Shown one piece after another: positions 25,638 through 33,700 of a stretch of DNA of 56,133 nucleotides (position 1 is the stretch's first letter; every line of letters starts with the position of its first letter). The DNA comes from Nocardia concava NBRC 100430 (GTDB taxonomy: Bacteria > Actinomycetota > Actinomycetes > Mycobacteriales > Mycobacteriaceae): positions 1 through 56,133 of the forward strand of contig NZ_BAFX01000198.1 of NCBI RefSeq assembly GCF_000308815.1, written 5' to 3'. The notes beneath the pieces are model-generated. The model was not told where the DNA came from and made no database searches. It saw only the letters and a program-made list of their open reading frames with translations. Position numbers and translations under genes: made by a program.

Positions 25638-26939
25638 ATGGGTGAGATCGTCTCGGTCGACGTAGAGCCTGGCGGTTTTCGAACACCTGTCGGATATCTA
25701 GGTATTTGTGAGCTCAGCGCCGAGCAAGTTGAGCAGGCCACGTTGATCAGATTTCTCAGTCCGCTCTGCTCGATGTCATGGAACGAATGGGTCGATCGAC
25801 AGGAAGACGAGGTGGAACAAGCCCATTCGATGCGGACGCCCACTGAGCGAGAACGCCTTCAGGGACGGTGGGACCTCAGTGACGATATTTCGCACCACGC
25901 TAGACTCTTCGGGTCCTCACCTTTGCCAGATCCATTCCCGCAGGCCGAGTTTCGTCAGCCGACTCCGGAGACGTTTGACAGCGTGTGGGCACAACTCAGG
26001 CCGCAACTGGTAGGCAAGGTGTTCACCGCCTACAACGCGCGATACGACCAGAATCTCCTCGGCACTTTGGTAGGTCTTGCTGGTGGCGCGCCGCTCGACT
26101 GCCGATGGGTTGACGGATACGCGGTCGCGCGCCATTACTGCTACTGGAAGCGTCCGCACACTTCACCGACTGAACAACTGTGGTCGGAACTGTTCGGACG
26201 CGACCCATGGACGGTCGAGGGACCCGAGCCCGGGGCACGCCTTCAGGACGTTGTTGTGCGACTCGAATTGATCAGCGCCGAGGACGCGCGGCTGCGCGCC
26301 ATGGCGCATCGCGAATGGGGTATCGGGAACAAGCTGCTCCTGCGCGACGCCGCCGAGGATGCCTGGGCCAATGCAATGGTCGTGAACGCCGCACTGGGTT
26401 TCGAGGGATTGCCGGCTACCGCAGAGGGCATCGGGATACTCGATGCGATGATCGCGGATCCTGACCCGACGCGGTTGGCGCAGCATCAAGCATTCCTTTC
26501 CACCCTGCGTCCAATTGACCCCGAATGCGTACAGTTCCTGATCGGTCGGGCACGTAAGCAAGCCCAGCGGTGCATCACCAGGATGGGCGCGATTCACCTT
26601 GCCCCGCAGGAGTGGTCGCAAGTTTTTGCCGTTTGGGAGGCCGCATGCTTTTGGCGGATGAGGCTGAAAGGTGTTGTCGAGCCGGAGCTGACTCGGTTAG
26701 TGGCCGCAGAGACGGATGCTGTGATCAAGACCGCGCGCGGGTCCCTGCGTAGGCATCAACGCGGGAAGGTGTACGCGGAAGCCCTCTGGTGCTGGCTCGA
26801 AGCCAACCGCCGAAAGCTGGTGTTACAAGGCTACAACCAGAACTACATCCAAACTCGCCTCGATCAGCTCTGCGTCGATGAGGAGAAGGACCGCGTGTTG
26901 CGCCGACGAAGGTCGCCGCAGCGAGGCCGCTCGGCTTGA
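25638..26939 (+). CDS. DEDD-type 3'-5' exonuclease-like protein
   Basis: The 433-residue protein starts at ATG 25638, after GGGGGA. It shows the three exonuclease motifs of the DnaQ fold: ExoI 'IVSVDVEPGG' (Asp-x-Glu), ExoII 'FTAYNARYDQNLLG' (Asn/Asp), and ExoIII 'LLLRDAAEDAWAN' (Asp). In ExoIII the usual catalytic His five residues before the Asp is Arg, so activity may be altered or lost. A long insert between ExoI and ExoII and an extra C-terminal region of about 170 residues ('RKQAQRCITRMGAIHL', 'YAEALWCWLEANRRKL') are not recognised. It is in the same orientation as the STAND gene, 272 bp downstream. A DNA or RNA trimming role is known for the fold; the role here is unknown. Confidence 0.65.
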   Translation: MGEIVSVDVEPGGFRTPVGYLGICELSAEQVEQATLIRFLSPLCSMSWNEWVDRQEDEVEQAHSMRTPTERERLQGRWDLSDDISHHARLFGSSPLPDPFPQAEFRQPTPETFDSVWAQLRPQLVGKVFTAYNARYDQNLLGTLVGLAGGAPLDCRWVDGYAVARHYCYWKRPHTSPTEQLWSELFGRDPWTVEGPEPGARLQDVVVRLELISAEDARLRAMAHREWGIGNKLLLRDAAEDAWANAMVVNAALGFEGLPATAEGIGILDAMIADPDPTRLAQHQAFLSTLRPIDPECVQFLIGRARKQAQRCITRMGAIHLAPQEWSQVFAVWEAACFWRMRLKGVVEPELTRLVAAETDAVIKTARGSLRRHQRGKVYAEALWCWLEANRRKLVLQGYNQNYIQTRLDQLCVDEEKDRVLRRRRSPQRGRSA

Positions 26940-27005
26940 AGAGCTATCGCACAAGCCGATTCCTGTCTCAAACCTCTGGCCGATTGGCCAACTGACGGGA
27001 GGATC

Positions 27006-27068
27006 ATGCTAAAGCGGTTGTCCGACTACCTGAGCCAATTGGGCGGTGTCGTCTGGTTCGCATCGTAG
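27006..27068 (+). CDS. Candidate 20-residue peptide
   Basis: ATG 27006 follows GGGAGG at good spacing and encodes 20 residues ('MLKRLSDYLSQLGGVVWFAS') before TAG. It lies in the 266-bp gap between the exonuclease-like gene and a frameshifted minus-strand gene. It could be a stub of a lost gene. The remaining gap shows no other feature. Confidence 0.25.
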   Translation: MLKRLSDYLSQLGGVVWFAS

Positions 27069-27205
27069 GAGACCTGCAGGCGGGAGTGGGCGCTACAGGT
27101 GGCTGCCATCGAGCCGCCGATGGTCGGTCTGCCCAAACACATTCGCAATGGCTTTAGTCATCATCGGATCGAAGACAGGGATCTTCACCGGCGCACTGGC
27201 TGTTG

Positions 27206-27819
27206 TCACTCGGAGAACTCCTCAGCGATCTCACGCTCGAATTCGATGGACTCGTGCAGGCACGTCGCCGCGGCCTCCACGAAAGCCGAGACTGACTGCA
27301 GTACCTCGTGAAACGTCGGCAGGTTGATGTACTCGTGATTCGGCAGCGTGGGCGTCCCATTGGTCCGCAGGTGGTACCTCAGTTCCTGGCCGTCGTGGTC
27401 CATGGTGGTCAGCTGCCCGATAATCCGGGTTAGCACAGTCAGCTCGGCCGAGCTGACAGCGCCAGCCGCTGTCGAAGCGACCATCGCCTTCGTCTGCTCC
27501 CAGAGCTGGGACAGGTTGTGCGTACGCTTCAACTTCTCGTTCGGCGTGAGCCGGTGCAGCCGATAGCCAAGAGTAAGTGTGTCTTTCAGCTGCAGCTGGA
27601 TGGCGTGGCGCCAGTTGTTGACGAACGGAAACACCAGAAAGTCCCGGTCGGCAAAGTCATTCATCATCTGGGTATAGGCGAGTTCGGCTGCTGTTCGGAA
27701 GCCTCTGATCCGTCCGTAGAACGTCCCTTGACTGGCGGCGAAGAAGGCCGCTGATCCGGGGGCGCGCCGTTGGCGTCGAGCGTGTGATCACCGTGAGGCC
27801 ACGGCAGATCGAAGTCCAT
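27206..27819 (-). pseudogene. Unknown protein gene with a single-base frameshift in a C run
   Basis: The N-terminal frame starts at ATG 27819 ('MDFDLPWPHGDHTLDANGAP'). After the G-run at 27758-27762 (a C5 run in the gene), protein-like reading moves to another frame: 'GSAAFFAASQGTFYGRIRGF', then 'MMNDFADRDFLVFPFVNN' to the stop at 27206. Adding one C to the run would restore a single protein of about 205 residues. The protein is mostly helical with a Trp/His-rich start. It may be a true mutation or a homopolymer sequencing error. No family is recognised. It sits between the exonuclease-like and HNH genes of the island. Confidence 0.6.
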
Positions 27820-27953
27820 GCGCCCACGGTAGCCGGTGAGACCGACAGGATCACAGCGATTTTCGGTGCTCTGCAGGCATCGTGAACGTCTCTCGGACCC
27901 GGACTTGCCAAACGCATGCAGGCGGAAGTACCACGGGTCGTGGCCTCGACGAA

Positions 27954-28880
27954 CTACGGGGTCCTTGTGATTACCTGCCCTAGTACGCTATTCAGCAACT
28001 CATTGGATGCGGTTAGGGTGCTGACGACAAGTCGAACTTCTGCGTAGGTTTCGAGTAGATCGGCGATCGCAGCTTCGTCCCAGATCACGATGTCCTTCAA
28101 ACCGAAGCGTTCAGAAGACATTCCGAGCCGGTGGTGAAACTCGTCCAAGGGTCCGCCGTGTTGATTGGACGTGGGGACAAGCGAGAGGTTGGTGGCAAAG
28201 ATGACGTAGTCAGGGTGCCTGTACTTTTCCTCGTCCCGCCAACGGTCGAAGCGATCATCGATCCTCTGCCGCAACATCGGTAGAGTTCGCCGGACCTCGT
28301 CGGTGCGGATGAAGTACAGCGCTTCCAGCACAATGAACCCGTCCCATGGTGCGGCGGAGCTGGGGTACCCGATTGCACGTCCATCGAGTGTGGCGTCGAA
28401 TCCACCAGGGCGTGACCACATTCTCTTGCTGACATCAGTCTTCGGCCCCAGCGTGTGGACGGCTAGGGCCTGGCAGGTCTTCTGGAATCCCTCGGGACCA
28501 AGCGCGGTCAGCTCGTAGTGCTGAAAGATCTGTGCCACTTGCCCATCTGATAGGTCTCGCTTGGTTCCATCTGATATTTGGCGGGCCTTCCAGAGCAGTA
28601 ACTCCTCAACTGGATAACGTGAAGCGTGCTCGTCGACCGGCTTGTGGTGGATTCCACAGAGGAGCAGGAGATTCTCGGGCAGGTTGATGGCGTCTAGCGG
28701 GAACGTGGGATCGAATCGCGGTCCGTTGGGCTTTTCCGAACGGATGTGTGCAATCTCGGCAATTACGGAGAACGCGCCTCTGTCCTCGAAGATCAGCGCG
28801 GTATTGCAGCCTGGAAACGCGCATTTGCGAGCCCCACCGAACAACAGCTTGATCGTCTTCTCCTGGTACGTACGAGCCAT
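27954..28880 (-). CDS. HNH nuclease domain protein with unknown C-terminal domain
   Basis: The 308-residue protein has an HNH nuclease domain in its first 110 residues. Cys20 and Cys25 ('KCAFPGCNTALIF'), His45 ('AEIAHI'), Asn70 and Cys75 ('ENLLLLCGIHHKPVDEH') fit an HNH with a structural zinc site. The remaining 190 residues include 'HPDYVIFATNLSLVP' and 'LKDIVIWDEAAIADLLETYA', which resemble a segment seen in some restriction-type or STAND-linked proteins. It is thus a nuclease joined to a possible sensor or targeting domain, as in effector nucleases of defence systems; that reading is inference. It starts just inside repeat copy B. Confidence 0.78.
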   Translation of the reverse strand: MARTYQEKTIKLLFGGARKCAFPGCNTALIFEDRGAFSVIAEIAHIRSEKPNGPRFDPTFPLDAINLPENLLLLCGIHHKPVDEHASRYPVEELLLWKARQISDGTKRDLSDGQVAQIFQHYELTALGPEGFQKTCQALAVHTLGPKTDVSKRMWSRPGGFDATLDGRAIGYPSSAAPWDGFIVLEALYFIRTDEVRRTLPMLRQRIDDRFDRWRDEEKYRHPDYVIFATNLSLVPTSNQHGGPLDEFHHRLGMSSERFGLKDIVIWDEAAIADLLETYAEVRLVVSTLTASNELLNSVLGQVITRTP

Positions 28881-28991
28881 GGGACAACTCTAGGATGGAA
28901 GTCGCCGGTGCAGGAGAGGTGAAGCCTGCGGTGCGGTGCCTGCGCTGCCGAACGTTGGACTTGCCCCCGGTGAACCCGTCTCGTCGGCACA

Positions 28992-29253
28992 CGGGGTATC
29001 GATCGGCATGAGCTCGGCAGCCAGGTCTGAATCCTGGTGCACCCCGGAACGGCCGAGGGACGGAACCAGTGGGATGCGATGGGAATTCCAGTGCCATTTT
29101 GCGTGCCATTTTGCGGCCCGAATGGTGGGAACCCAAGGGTTTCGGGCGGACATGATGGGAGGTCTCGGGATCGTGAAATTGCAGGTCAGAATAGGAGAAC
29201 CCCCGATCTCGCCCGGTCAGCGCACGATCTTGGGGGTTCTACGAGATGATGAA
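28992..29253 (+). repeat. Dispersed direct repeat, copy B, with initiator-tRNA-like remnant
   Basis: This is the partner of 16404-16682. Its left end keeps parts of an initiator-like tRNA that copy A has lost: CGGGGT at 28992, AGCTCGGCAGC at 29011-29021 (D arm) joined straight to CAGGTCTGAATCCTG at 29022-29036 (T arm), with the anticodon arm missing. The rest follows copy A, with one extra 12-bp unit (GTGCCATTTTGC doubled at 29091 and 29103). The block ends at the shared GGGGGTTCTACGAGATGATG. It lies between the HNH gene and the DUF2637 gene. Confidence 0.68.
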
Positions 29254-29350
29254 GAAGGACTGGTCCTCCCTGGTTGCAACGGCAGTCGGGTCGGTATGCG
29301 TACTGCAGCTCGACGAGCCCGTAACCGGGTGGTGTCACATCGACAGACGG

Positions 29351-30274
29351 TCAAAGTTGCGTAGGGCTGTTGATTTGCCGTCTATCCGTTCGGACCTTCG
29401 GGCTGCGGGCAACCGCCCCGAATTGAGCGGCGTCGCTGATGATCCTGCTGACAGTGGACCGGCTGCGTCGAATCTCGCGGGAGATCTGGGTGGGAGTCCG
29501 ACCCTGGTCGAAGTGTTTCGACAAGACAATGGCGACTTCGGTCGGGTCGCGGCGGCGGGCTGGATCGCGGTCACAGATCGTGGTGGCGACCCGCGACCAA
29601 CCTCCGGCTGGTGGTTCACCGCCGAGTGGTTCGTGCGGACCTTCTGGGCTGGTGATTGTGTGGGCGGGCTCGTTATAGCCGTGCACATGAGCAACTTCGG
29701 CGTCCGCACCCAGATTGAACTCCTCGATCAGACGTGCACTCGGTGCTGACAGGGTGCGTGGTGCGGGCGATGCCTGTTTCTGCGCACGCGGTGAATGGGC
29801 GAGCGCGAGTATCGCGACAGTTGCCTGTGTCATGGATCTTTCGATGATCAGTGGCCACAGCCAGGCATCCATGCCCGGAATTCCGGCTACTCCGGCGAGG
29901 TCACGCAACGCGGTGAACGACAGTCTGAACGCGCCGACCGCGATCAGGGCTGTCATCAGGGTTGCGAGTGTGTGGATCAGGCGGGTATGGACGTGCGCAC
30001 GCAGCAGGATCGTGACGCCGTGTACCGCCGCGAGTAATGCGATCGGCGGCACGATCGCGACTGCTGCGGCCAGCGCGGTGAGCGTCTGGGCGTGCAGTAC
30101 TGCGTGGGTGGCGTTGCCGGTGATGCTGATGGTTGCGGCGGTGGCGAGTTCACACCAGAAGAAGGCGTGCGCACGCCGGTTCGCTTGTGCGCCGCCGCCC
30201 GGTTCATCTGCCGCAGGGGGATCAGAGGTGGGCGATTGTGGCGGATCGTCTGCGAGATCGGTGTCGATGGGCAT
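29351..30274 (-). CDS. DUF2637 membrane protein with C-terminal HTH, integrative-element type
   Basis: The 307-residue protein starts at ATG 30274 after GAGGA. It has a polar Pro-rich head, then the DUF2637 membrane region of four or so helices. That region begins 'FFWCELATAATISITGNATH' and includes 'LLAAVHGVTILLRAH', 'IGMDAWLWPLIIERSMT' and 'ATVAILALAH'. A C-terminal HTH follows ('VLSKHFDQGRTPTQISREIR', 'STVSRIISDAAQ'). DUF2637 proteins are common on actinomycete integrative and conjugative elements and plasmids, where they are linked to spread functions. The gene lies next to repeat copy B, so it marks this stretch as part of such an element. No replication or transfer ATPase gene is in the window. 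Confidence 0.85.
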   Translation of the reverse strand: MPIDTDLADDPPQSPTSDPPAADEPGGGAQANRRAHAFFWCELATAATISITGNATHAVLHAQTLTALAAAVAIVPPIALLAAVHGVTILLRAHVHTRLIHTLATLMTALIAVGAFRLSFTALRDLAGVAGIPGMDAWLWPLIIERSMTQATVAILALAHSPRAQKQASPAPRTLSAPSARLIEEFNLGADAEVAHVHGYNEPAHTITSPEGPHEPLGGEPPAGGWSRVATTICDRDPARRRDPTEVAIVLSKHFDQGRTPTQISREIRRSRSTVSRIISDAAQFGAVARSPKVRTDRRQINSPTQL

Positions 30275-30358
30275 GATGGTCCTCGGGCGATATCGGGTCG
30301 CGACTAGCGATGCGATCGATTGCCGATCGATTGCTGTGGCAAGAAATTCGATGCAGGC

Positions 30359-30380
30359 CTCGGCGTGTCGACACGCCGAG
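30359..30380. promoter_or_regulatory. 22-bp perfect palindrome after the HTH gene, copy 1
   Basis: CTCGGCGTGTCGACACGCCGAG at 30359-30380, listed here by its ends (CTCGGCGTGTC and complement), is a perfect palindrome just downstream of the double-HTH gene. The matching place beside copy 2 (43311-43324) keeps the core GCGTGTCGACACGC. It could be the binding site of the HTH protein or a terminator. Confidence 0.5.
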
Positions 30381-30392
30381 TCAGCGTCTGCG

Positions 30393-30860
30393 CTATTGCG
30401 GTGCTTCTCGGCGACCGCCTGGTGCGCGCATGGGTGTGCCGCGTTGGCGGAGTGCGTCGCGGATGGTGCTCGCAGGGAATCCGGTTAGGCGGCTGCAGCT
30501 GGCTAGTGAGTGGCCAGCGAGGTAGAGCCGCTCGACGTTGTCGATGTCGTCTGTGTTCATCGACTGGAAGCGCCTGGGGACTTCACGGCTGCTCAGGAGA
30601 GACAGGACCGCGGTCTTGGAGATGCCGAAGCGCGCTGCGAGCTGTGCGGTGGCGGTGCCGTCGCGATACGCGTGGATGAGCTCGTCCACCGCGGCCGAGC
30701 TGAGACGCCGCTCGATTCTGCGAGGCTGGCGTGGACGGTCCGCGAGAGGCATCTGGCGTCGGCGGGGGAGCGTTGAGGGCCGTCCGGCGTCGATTTTGGC
30801 ACAGCTGGATTCGAGTTTCCGCAGGTCAGCGCGGTTTGAATAACGTCCAGCTAGGTCCAC
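30393..30860 (-). CDS. Double helix-turn-helix protein, copy 1 (recombinase-tail-like)
   Basis: The 155-residue protein starts at GTG 30860. It carries two HTH units like those at the end of serine recombinases: 'LIHAYRDGTATAQLAARFGI' with 'SKTAVLSLLSSREVPRRF', then 'ERLYLAGHSLASCSRLTGFP' with 'STIRDALRQRGTPMR'. It has no catalytic recombinase domain. A paralogue lies at 43340-43807 in the same orientation. Homology between the two copies stops exactly at the start codon, so this may be the tail of a truncated recombinase rather than a free gene. Confidence 0.65.
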   Translation of the reverse strand: MDLAGRYSNRADLRKLESSCAKIDAGRPSTLPRRRQMPLADRPRQPRRIERRLSSAAVDELIHAYRDGTATAQLAARFGISKTAVLSLLSSREVPRRFQSMNTDDIDNVERLYLAGHSLASCSRLTGFPASTIRDALRQRGTPMRAPGGRREAPQ

Positions 30861-30942
30861 TGGATCGATCGGTCCATCGCGGACGCGGTGGACCGATTTC
30901 GGCGTCGTGACATTAGAGCTGCGAGCGGGTCCGATTGCTGAG

Positions 30943-31008
30943 TCATCGCCAGCCGATCAGCGTTGCGGCGAGGCTGAGAAATCCGTGGTGGATGTCGGCG
31001 CCGCGTTC
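30943..31008 (-). pseudogene. IS5-family transposase scrap (C-terminal end)
   Basis: The minus strand reads 'ERGADIHHGFLSLAATLIGW' to a TGA, the usual end of IS5-type transposases ('ERRADIHEAFL.LA..LI'). A stop codon lies directly before it in frame. Only this end of the gene is left. It marks an old insertion beside the HTH gene. Confidence 0.7.
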
Positions 31009-31857
31009 CTAGTTGTATGGCCGACCGCCAGTACCAGTAATCCAGCCGCACTTAGTTACGTAGGTGCTGGCGTCGCTGGTAGGTAATCATTGACGTTGGC
31101 CCCGGGGCAACGCGGCGGTCGAAGGGACTCGGATCTGTTGCGGTGCAGGGTTTTCGCTCGCGCTTGGGAGCTGTGGACCTGCGACGGGTCATCCTCCGCG
31201 GAAGCGACCTGCCGGGCCGTGGTCGCCGAACCCACACCGATTCCGCCGATGAGGATCGCGCGAATCAAGATGCCAACGATGCCCCACTCGGTTCCCAATC
31301 TGCCGCTCTTTACGAAGAAACTCCAAACTGTCCCCTCGAGTGGCTTCTGGTTTGGCGGCGGTTCTCCGCTATCGGGCCATCGATGGCGGCGAGCGATGAT
31401 GACTGGTCGTAATGCGCGATGCCGAGGTATCGGTCGGATTTCGCTAGGTACGCGGCGTCGACTTCGGACCAATGAACAGTTATGTCGGACGATTTGATGC
31501 GTGATTCGGTGCGGGCCATCGGTGTCTTCGTGACGATGGCGTGAGCGGGCTTCGTACCGTCCCATTACATCGCTCGCAGCACCAGGCCGCGCCCGCCGAC
31601 CCACGTGGCGGGCACGGCGGCGTGCAGGTGGTGGGCGACTGCCTCGGCGCCGACTCTCGTTGAGGCTGACGCAGTCTCGTTGATCTGAGGTACCTGGCGA
31701 ATCGACCTCATGTCGGCGAGACGGATGGTTACGGTTGGTCCGTTCGTATGGCGGCGAGGGCCGGTGGTGTGGCGACTGCCAATGCTGCTTTCGGCGGCAC
31801 GAGCGCATTCACGTTGCGGTACTGGAGATCGACTCCAGCAGAGGGCAGGCGTCTCGG
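31009..31857. other. 850 bp without a convincing gene
   Basis: Several minus-strand frames hold short protein-like pieces: one has a single hydrophobic helix ('WGIVGILIRAILIGGIGVGS', near 31230-31310), another reads 'DITVHWSEVDAAYLAKSDRY' (near 31420-31490), a third 'HHLHAAVPATWVGGRGLVLR' (near 31570-31640). None has a start with a ribosome site and a full frame. It looks like decayed coding DNA next to the IS scrap. Confidence 0.5.
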
Positions 31858-32154
31858 TCAGGCGATCCGTTCGTCAAGTCGTACCGTGATGGTGTCGCCG
31901 GGCGACTTGCCCAGGGCACGGAGGAGATCTGCCTTTACCGGCAGTTTGTGGGTTCCGTCGCCGAGTGCCATGAATGAGCTGCGGAATGGTTTGCCGTCCA
32001 TGGTGCCACGTACTTTTACCAAGCCGCGGGTGCCGAAGTATTCGGCGGAGCCGGGCATGACGACGTAGGTCCAACCGCTTGGGGCGGGGCTGCGTTGTAG
32101 GACTGCGGTGAACTCGACGTCGATGGGGCTCCGTCGGTGGGGAGTGGGTGTCAT
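31858..32154 (-). CDS. DUF1905 domain protein
   Basis: The 98-residue protein starts at ATG 32154 after AAAGGA. It shows the DUF1905 pattern: 'VEFTAVLQRSPAPSGWTYVV', 'GTRGLVKVRGTMDGKPFRSS', 'LGDGTHKLPVKADLLRALGK' and 'PGDTITVRLDER'. The family is a small beta-barrel-like domain of unsettled role, often next to YdeI-type proteins. It lies 29 bp downstream of the DUF1761 membrane protein on the same strand, and both are divergent from a TetR gene, so they form a likely TetR-controlled pair. Confidence 0.88.
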   Translation of the reverse strand: MTPTPHRRSPIDVEFTAVLQRSPAPSGWTYVVMPGSAEYFGTRGLVKVRGTMDGKPFRSSFMALGDGTHKLPVKADLLRALGKSPGDTITVRLDERIA

Positions 32155-32183
32155 GGATTGTGTCCTTTCGGCACGGGTCGGCC

Positions 32184-32573
32184 TCAATGAACAAGGCCGA
32201 GAACAACTCCCAGCAATGTCAGTTTGAGCAGCCAATCGCCTGCGTGCATGCCCGCAGTGACCGGCGCGACACGCTCCCACATGATCGACCCGGTCAGCAG
32301 GATGACCGGCAAGCCGATCCAGAGTACGACCGCGAGCAGTAGGCCTCCGGATACCGATTGCATGCCCGAGCGTGATGAGACCCAATGGAACATCGCTGCC
32401 ACGACCACGGTCCGCAGCAGCTCGGATGCCACCTTCCATGGTGCGGGCCGCCCGCCGCGGTCCATTGCCGCAGCACCGAGCACTCGCCGCTCCAGCGGAG
32501 TGACGACAGCGTAGTAGACGGAACTGGCTACGAATGCCGCCAACGCGGCTACCGCGATTCCAACGACGAGCAT
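32184..32573 (-). CDS. DUF1761 family membrane protein
   Basis: The 129-residue protein has four hydrophobic helices: 'VVGIAVAALAAFVASSVYYA', one around 'LLRTVVVAAMFHWV', 'LLLAVVLWIGLPVILLTGSI' and 'LLKLTLLGVVLGLV'. The Tyr-Tyr near the first helix end and the 'W.G.P....G...W' middle helix fit DUF1761. The function of the family is unknown. It is transcribed away from the TetR gene at 32649, and an inverted repeat lies between the two genes. The DUF1905 gene follows directly. Confidence 0.82.
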   Translation of the reverse strand: MLVVGIAVAALAAFVASSVYYAVVTPLERRVLGAAAMDRGGRPAPWKVASELLRTVVVAAMFHWVSSRSGMQSVSGGLLLAVVLWIGLPVILLTGSIMWERVAPVTAGMHAGDWLLKLTLLGVVLGLVH

Positions 32574-32586
32574 TCGAACTCCTCGG

Positions 32587-32641
32587 TTTTAGTACTTACT
32601 CGTACGGTATTCGTGCATTTTTGAACTGTCAAGTACTAAAA
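32587..32641. promoter_or_regulatory. Probable TetR operator: 11-bp inverted repeat
   Basis: TTTTAGTACTT (32587-32597) and its exact complement AAGTACTAAAA (32631-32641) sit 33 bases apart in the 75-bp gap between the divergent DUF1761 and TetR genes. Each half holds AGTACT, itself a palindrome. The spacing would place a regulator over both promoters. Confidence 0.7.
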
Positions 32642-32648
32642 TGGCGTC

Positions 32649-33302
32649 ATGTCTAGTGCGCGCGGTCGGGGCCGTCCCGGAGGAAGTAGTGGTGCGGAGT
32701 TGTTGACCATCGCTCGAAACGAGTTCGTCAGACATGGGTTCGATAGAGCGACCATGGACGCCGTCGCGGCGCATTCCGGCGTGTCCAAGCAGACGCTGTA
32801 TCGCACCTACCGATCCAAGGACCTGCTCTTCGCGGCCGTAGTCCGCGACTGGGTGGATCAGGGGTACGACGCGTTGCGGCCGTACGCCATCGCCCTGCTG
32901 AACTCGACCGATTTCGTCGAGGACCTCTATCGGCTGGCCTCTGCGCTGCAGGCGGGAATCCTCAGTGTCGAGGTGATGCAGATGCGCACCTTGGTCGCCA
33001 CCCAGGCGGCATCCCTTCCCGACGTCGCTCGGGACTACGTCGCCCGGAGCTGGGATCGCAACGTCAACACCCTTGCCGAGGTGCTCGCCGAGCTCACCGA
33101 GCGCGGCGAGTTGCGCATCGAACACCCCAGCGTCGCGGCCGAGCAGTTCGTGTGGCTGGCGATCGGCGCTCCGCTCAACCGGCTTTCGTTGTGTGGCGAC
33201 CGGATTCACGACGACGACCTGTCGCTCGTCGCCCGAGAGGCGGTCGCCACCTTCCTCGGCCGCTACCGAACAGAGCCACCGCGAGGGCTGCCTCAGCCGT
33301 AG
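32649..33302 (+). CDS. TetR/AcrR family transcriptional regulator
   Basis: The 217-residue protein has an Arg/Gly-rich head ('SSARGRGRPGGSSGAELL') and a TetR HTH ('FVRHGFDRATMDAVAAHSGV', 'SKQTLYRTYRSKDLLF'). A helical ligand-binding domain of the AefR-like C-terminal type follows ('MRTLVATQAASLPDVARDYV', 'AEQFVWLAIGAPLN'). It should repress the divergent DUF1761/DUF1905 pair and itself by binding the repeat at 32587-32641. The inducer is unknown. Confidence 0.92.
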   Translation: MSSARGRGRPGGSSGAELLTIARNEFVRHGFDRATMDAVAAHSGVSKQTLYRTYRSKDLLFAAVVRDWVDQGYDALRPYAIALLNSTDFVEDLYRLASALQAGILSVEVMQMRTLVATQAASLPDVARDYVARSWDRNVNTLAEVLAELTERGELRIEHPSVAAEQFVWLAIGAPLNRLSLCGDRIHDDDLSLVAREAVATFLGRYRTEPPRGLPQP

Positions 33303-33700
33303 CGAGACACGCTTTCGCCTCGGATCAACGAGACGATCCATGCCGGGAATGTGAGGCGCATCTACATAAGAAGGTCGCCATGGCGCTCTGGCAGCTGTCC
33401 ACCACAATCGGTTCAGGGGTCAGACGCATCGGACGAGGCTGGCGCACCTACGTGATGTTTAGTCAAGGTAAGTCCTCAAACCGGGCATTCCAGTCAACTG
33501 CGGCCAAAGGGGTCGGCGGCTTCAATGGCTTGGAGGCGCTACACCGGACACTTGAGGCCCAAGTGCTCCTCGCCGACCGGGTGGAGGCGAGCGCCAGCCG
33601 GGCCGACCGATGAAATGAAGAACAATGGTGGTATTCGATCGCCACCGAGGTTGTGTCCGCGACTCGCCGAATCCGACCGCTCGGACCAACTTGCCGGGGG
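33303..33700. other. 400-bp gap, one weak open frame
   Basis: The only candidate is a 77-residue plus-strand frame from ATG 33380 to 33613 with a weak AAGAAGG upstream ('MALWQLSTTIGSGVRRIGRG', later 'GGFNGLEALHRTLEAQVLLA'). No family is recognised and the composition is not typical. I would not count it as a gene without homologues. Confidence 0.35.
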
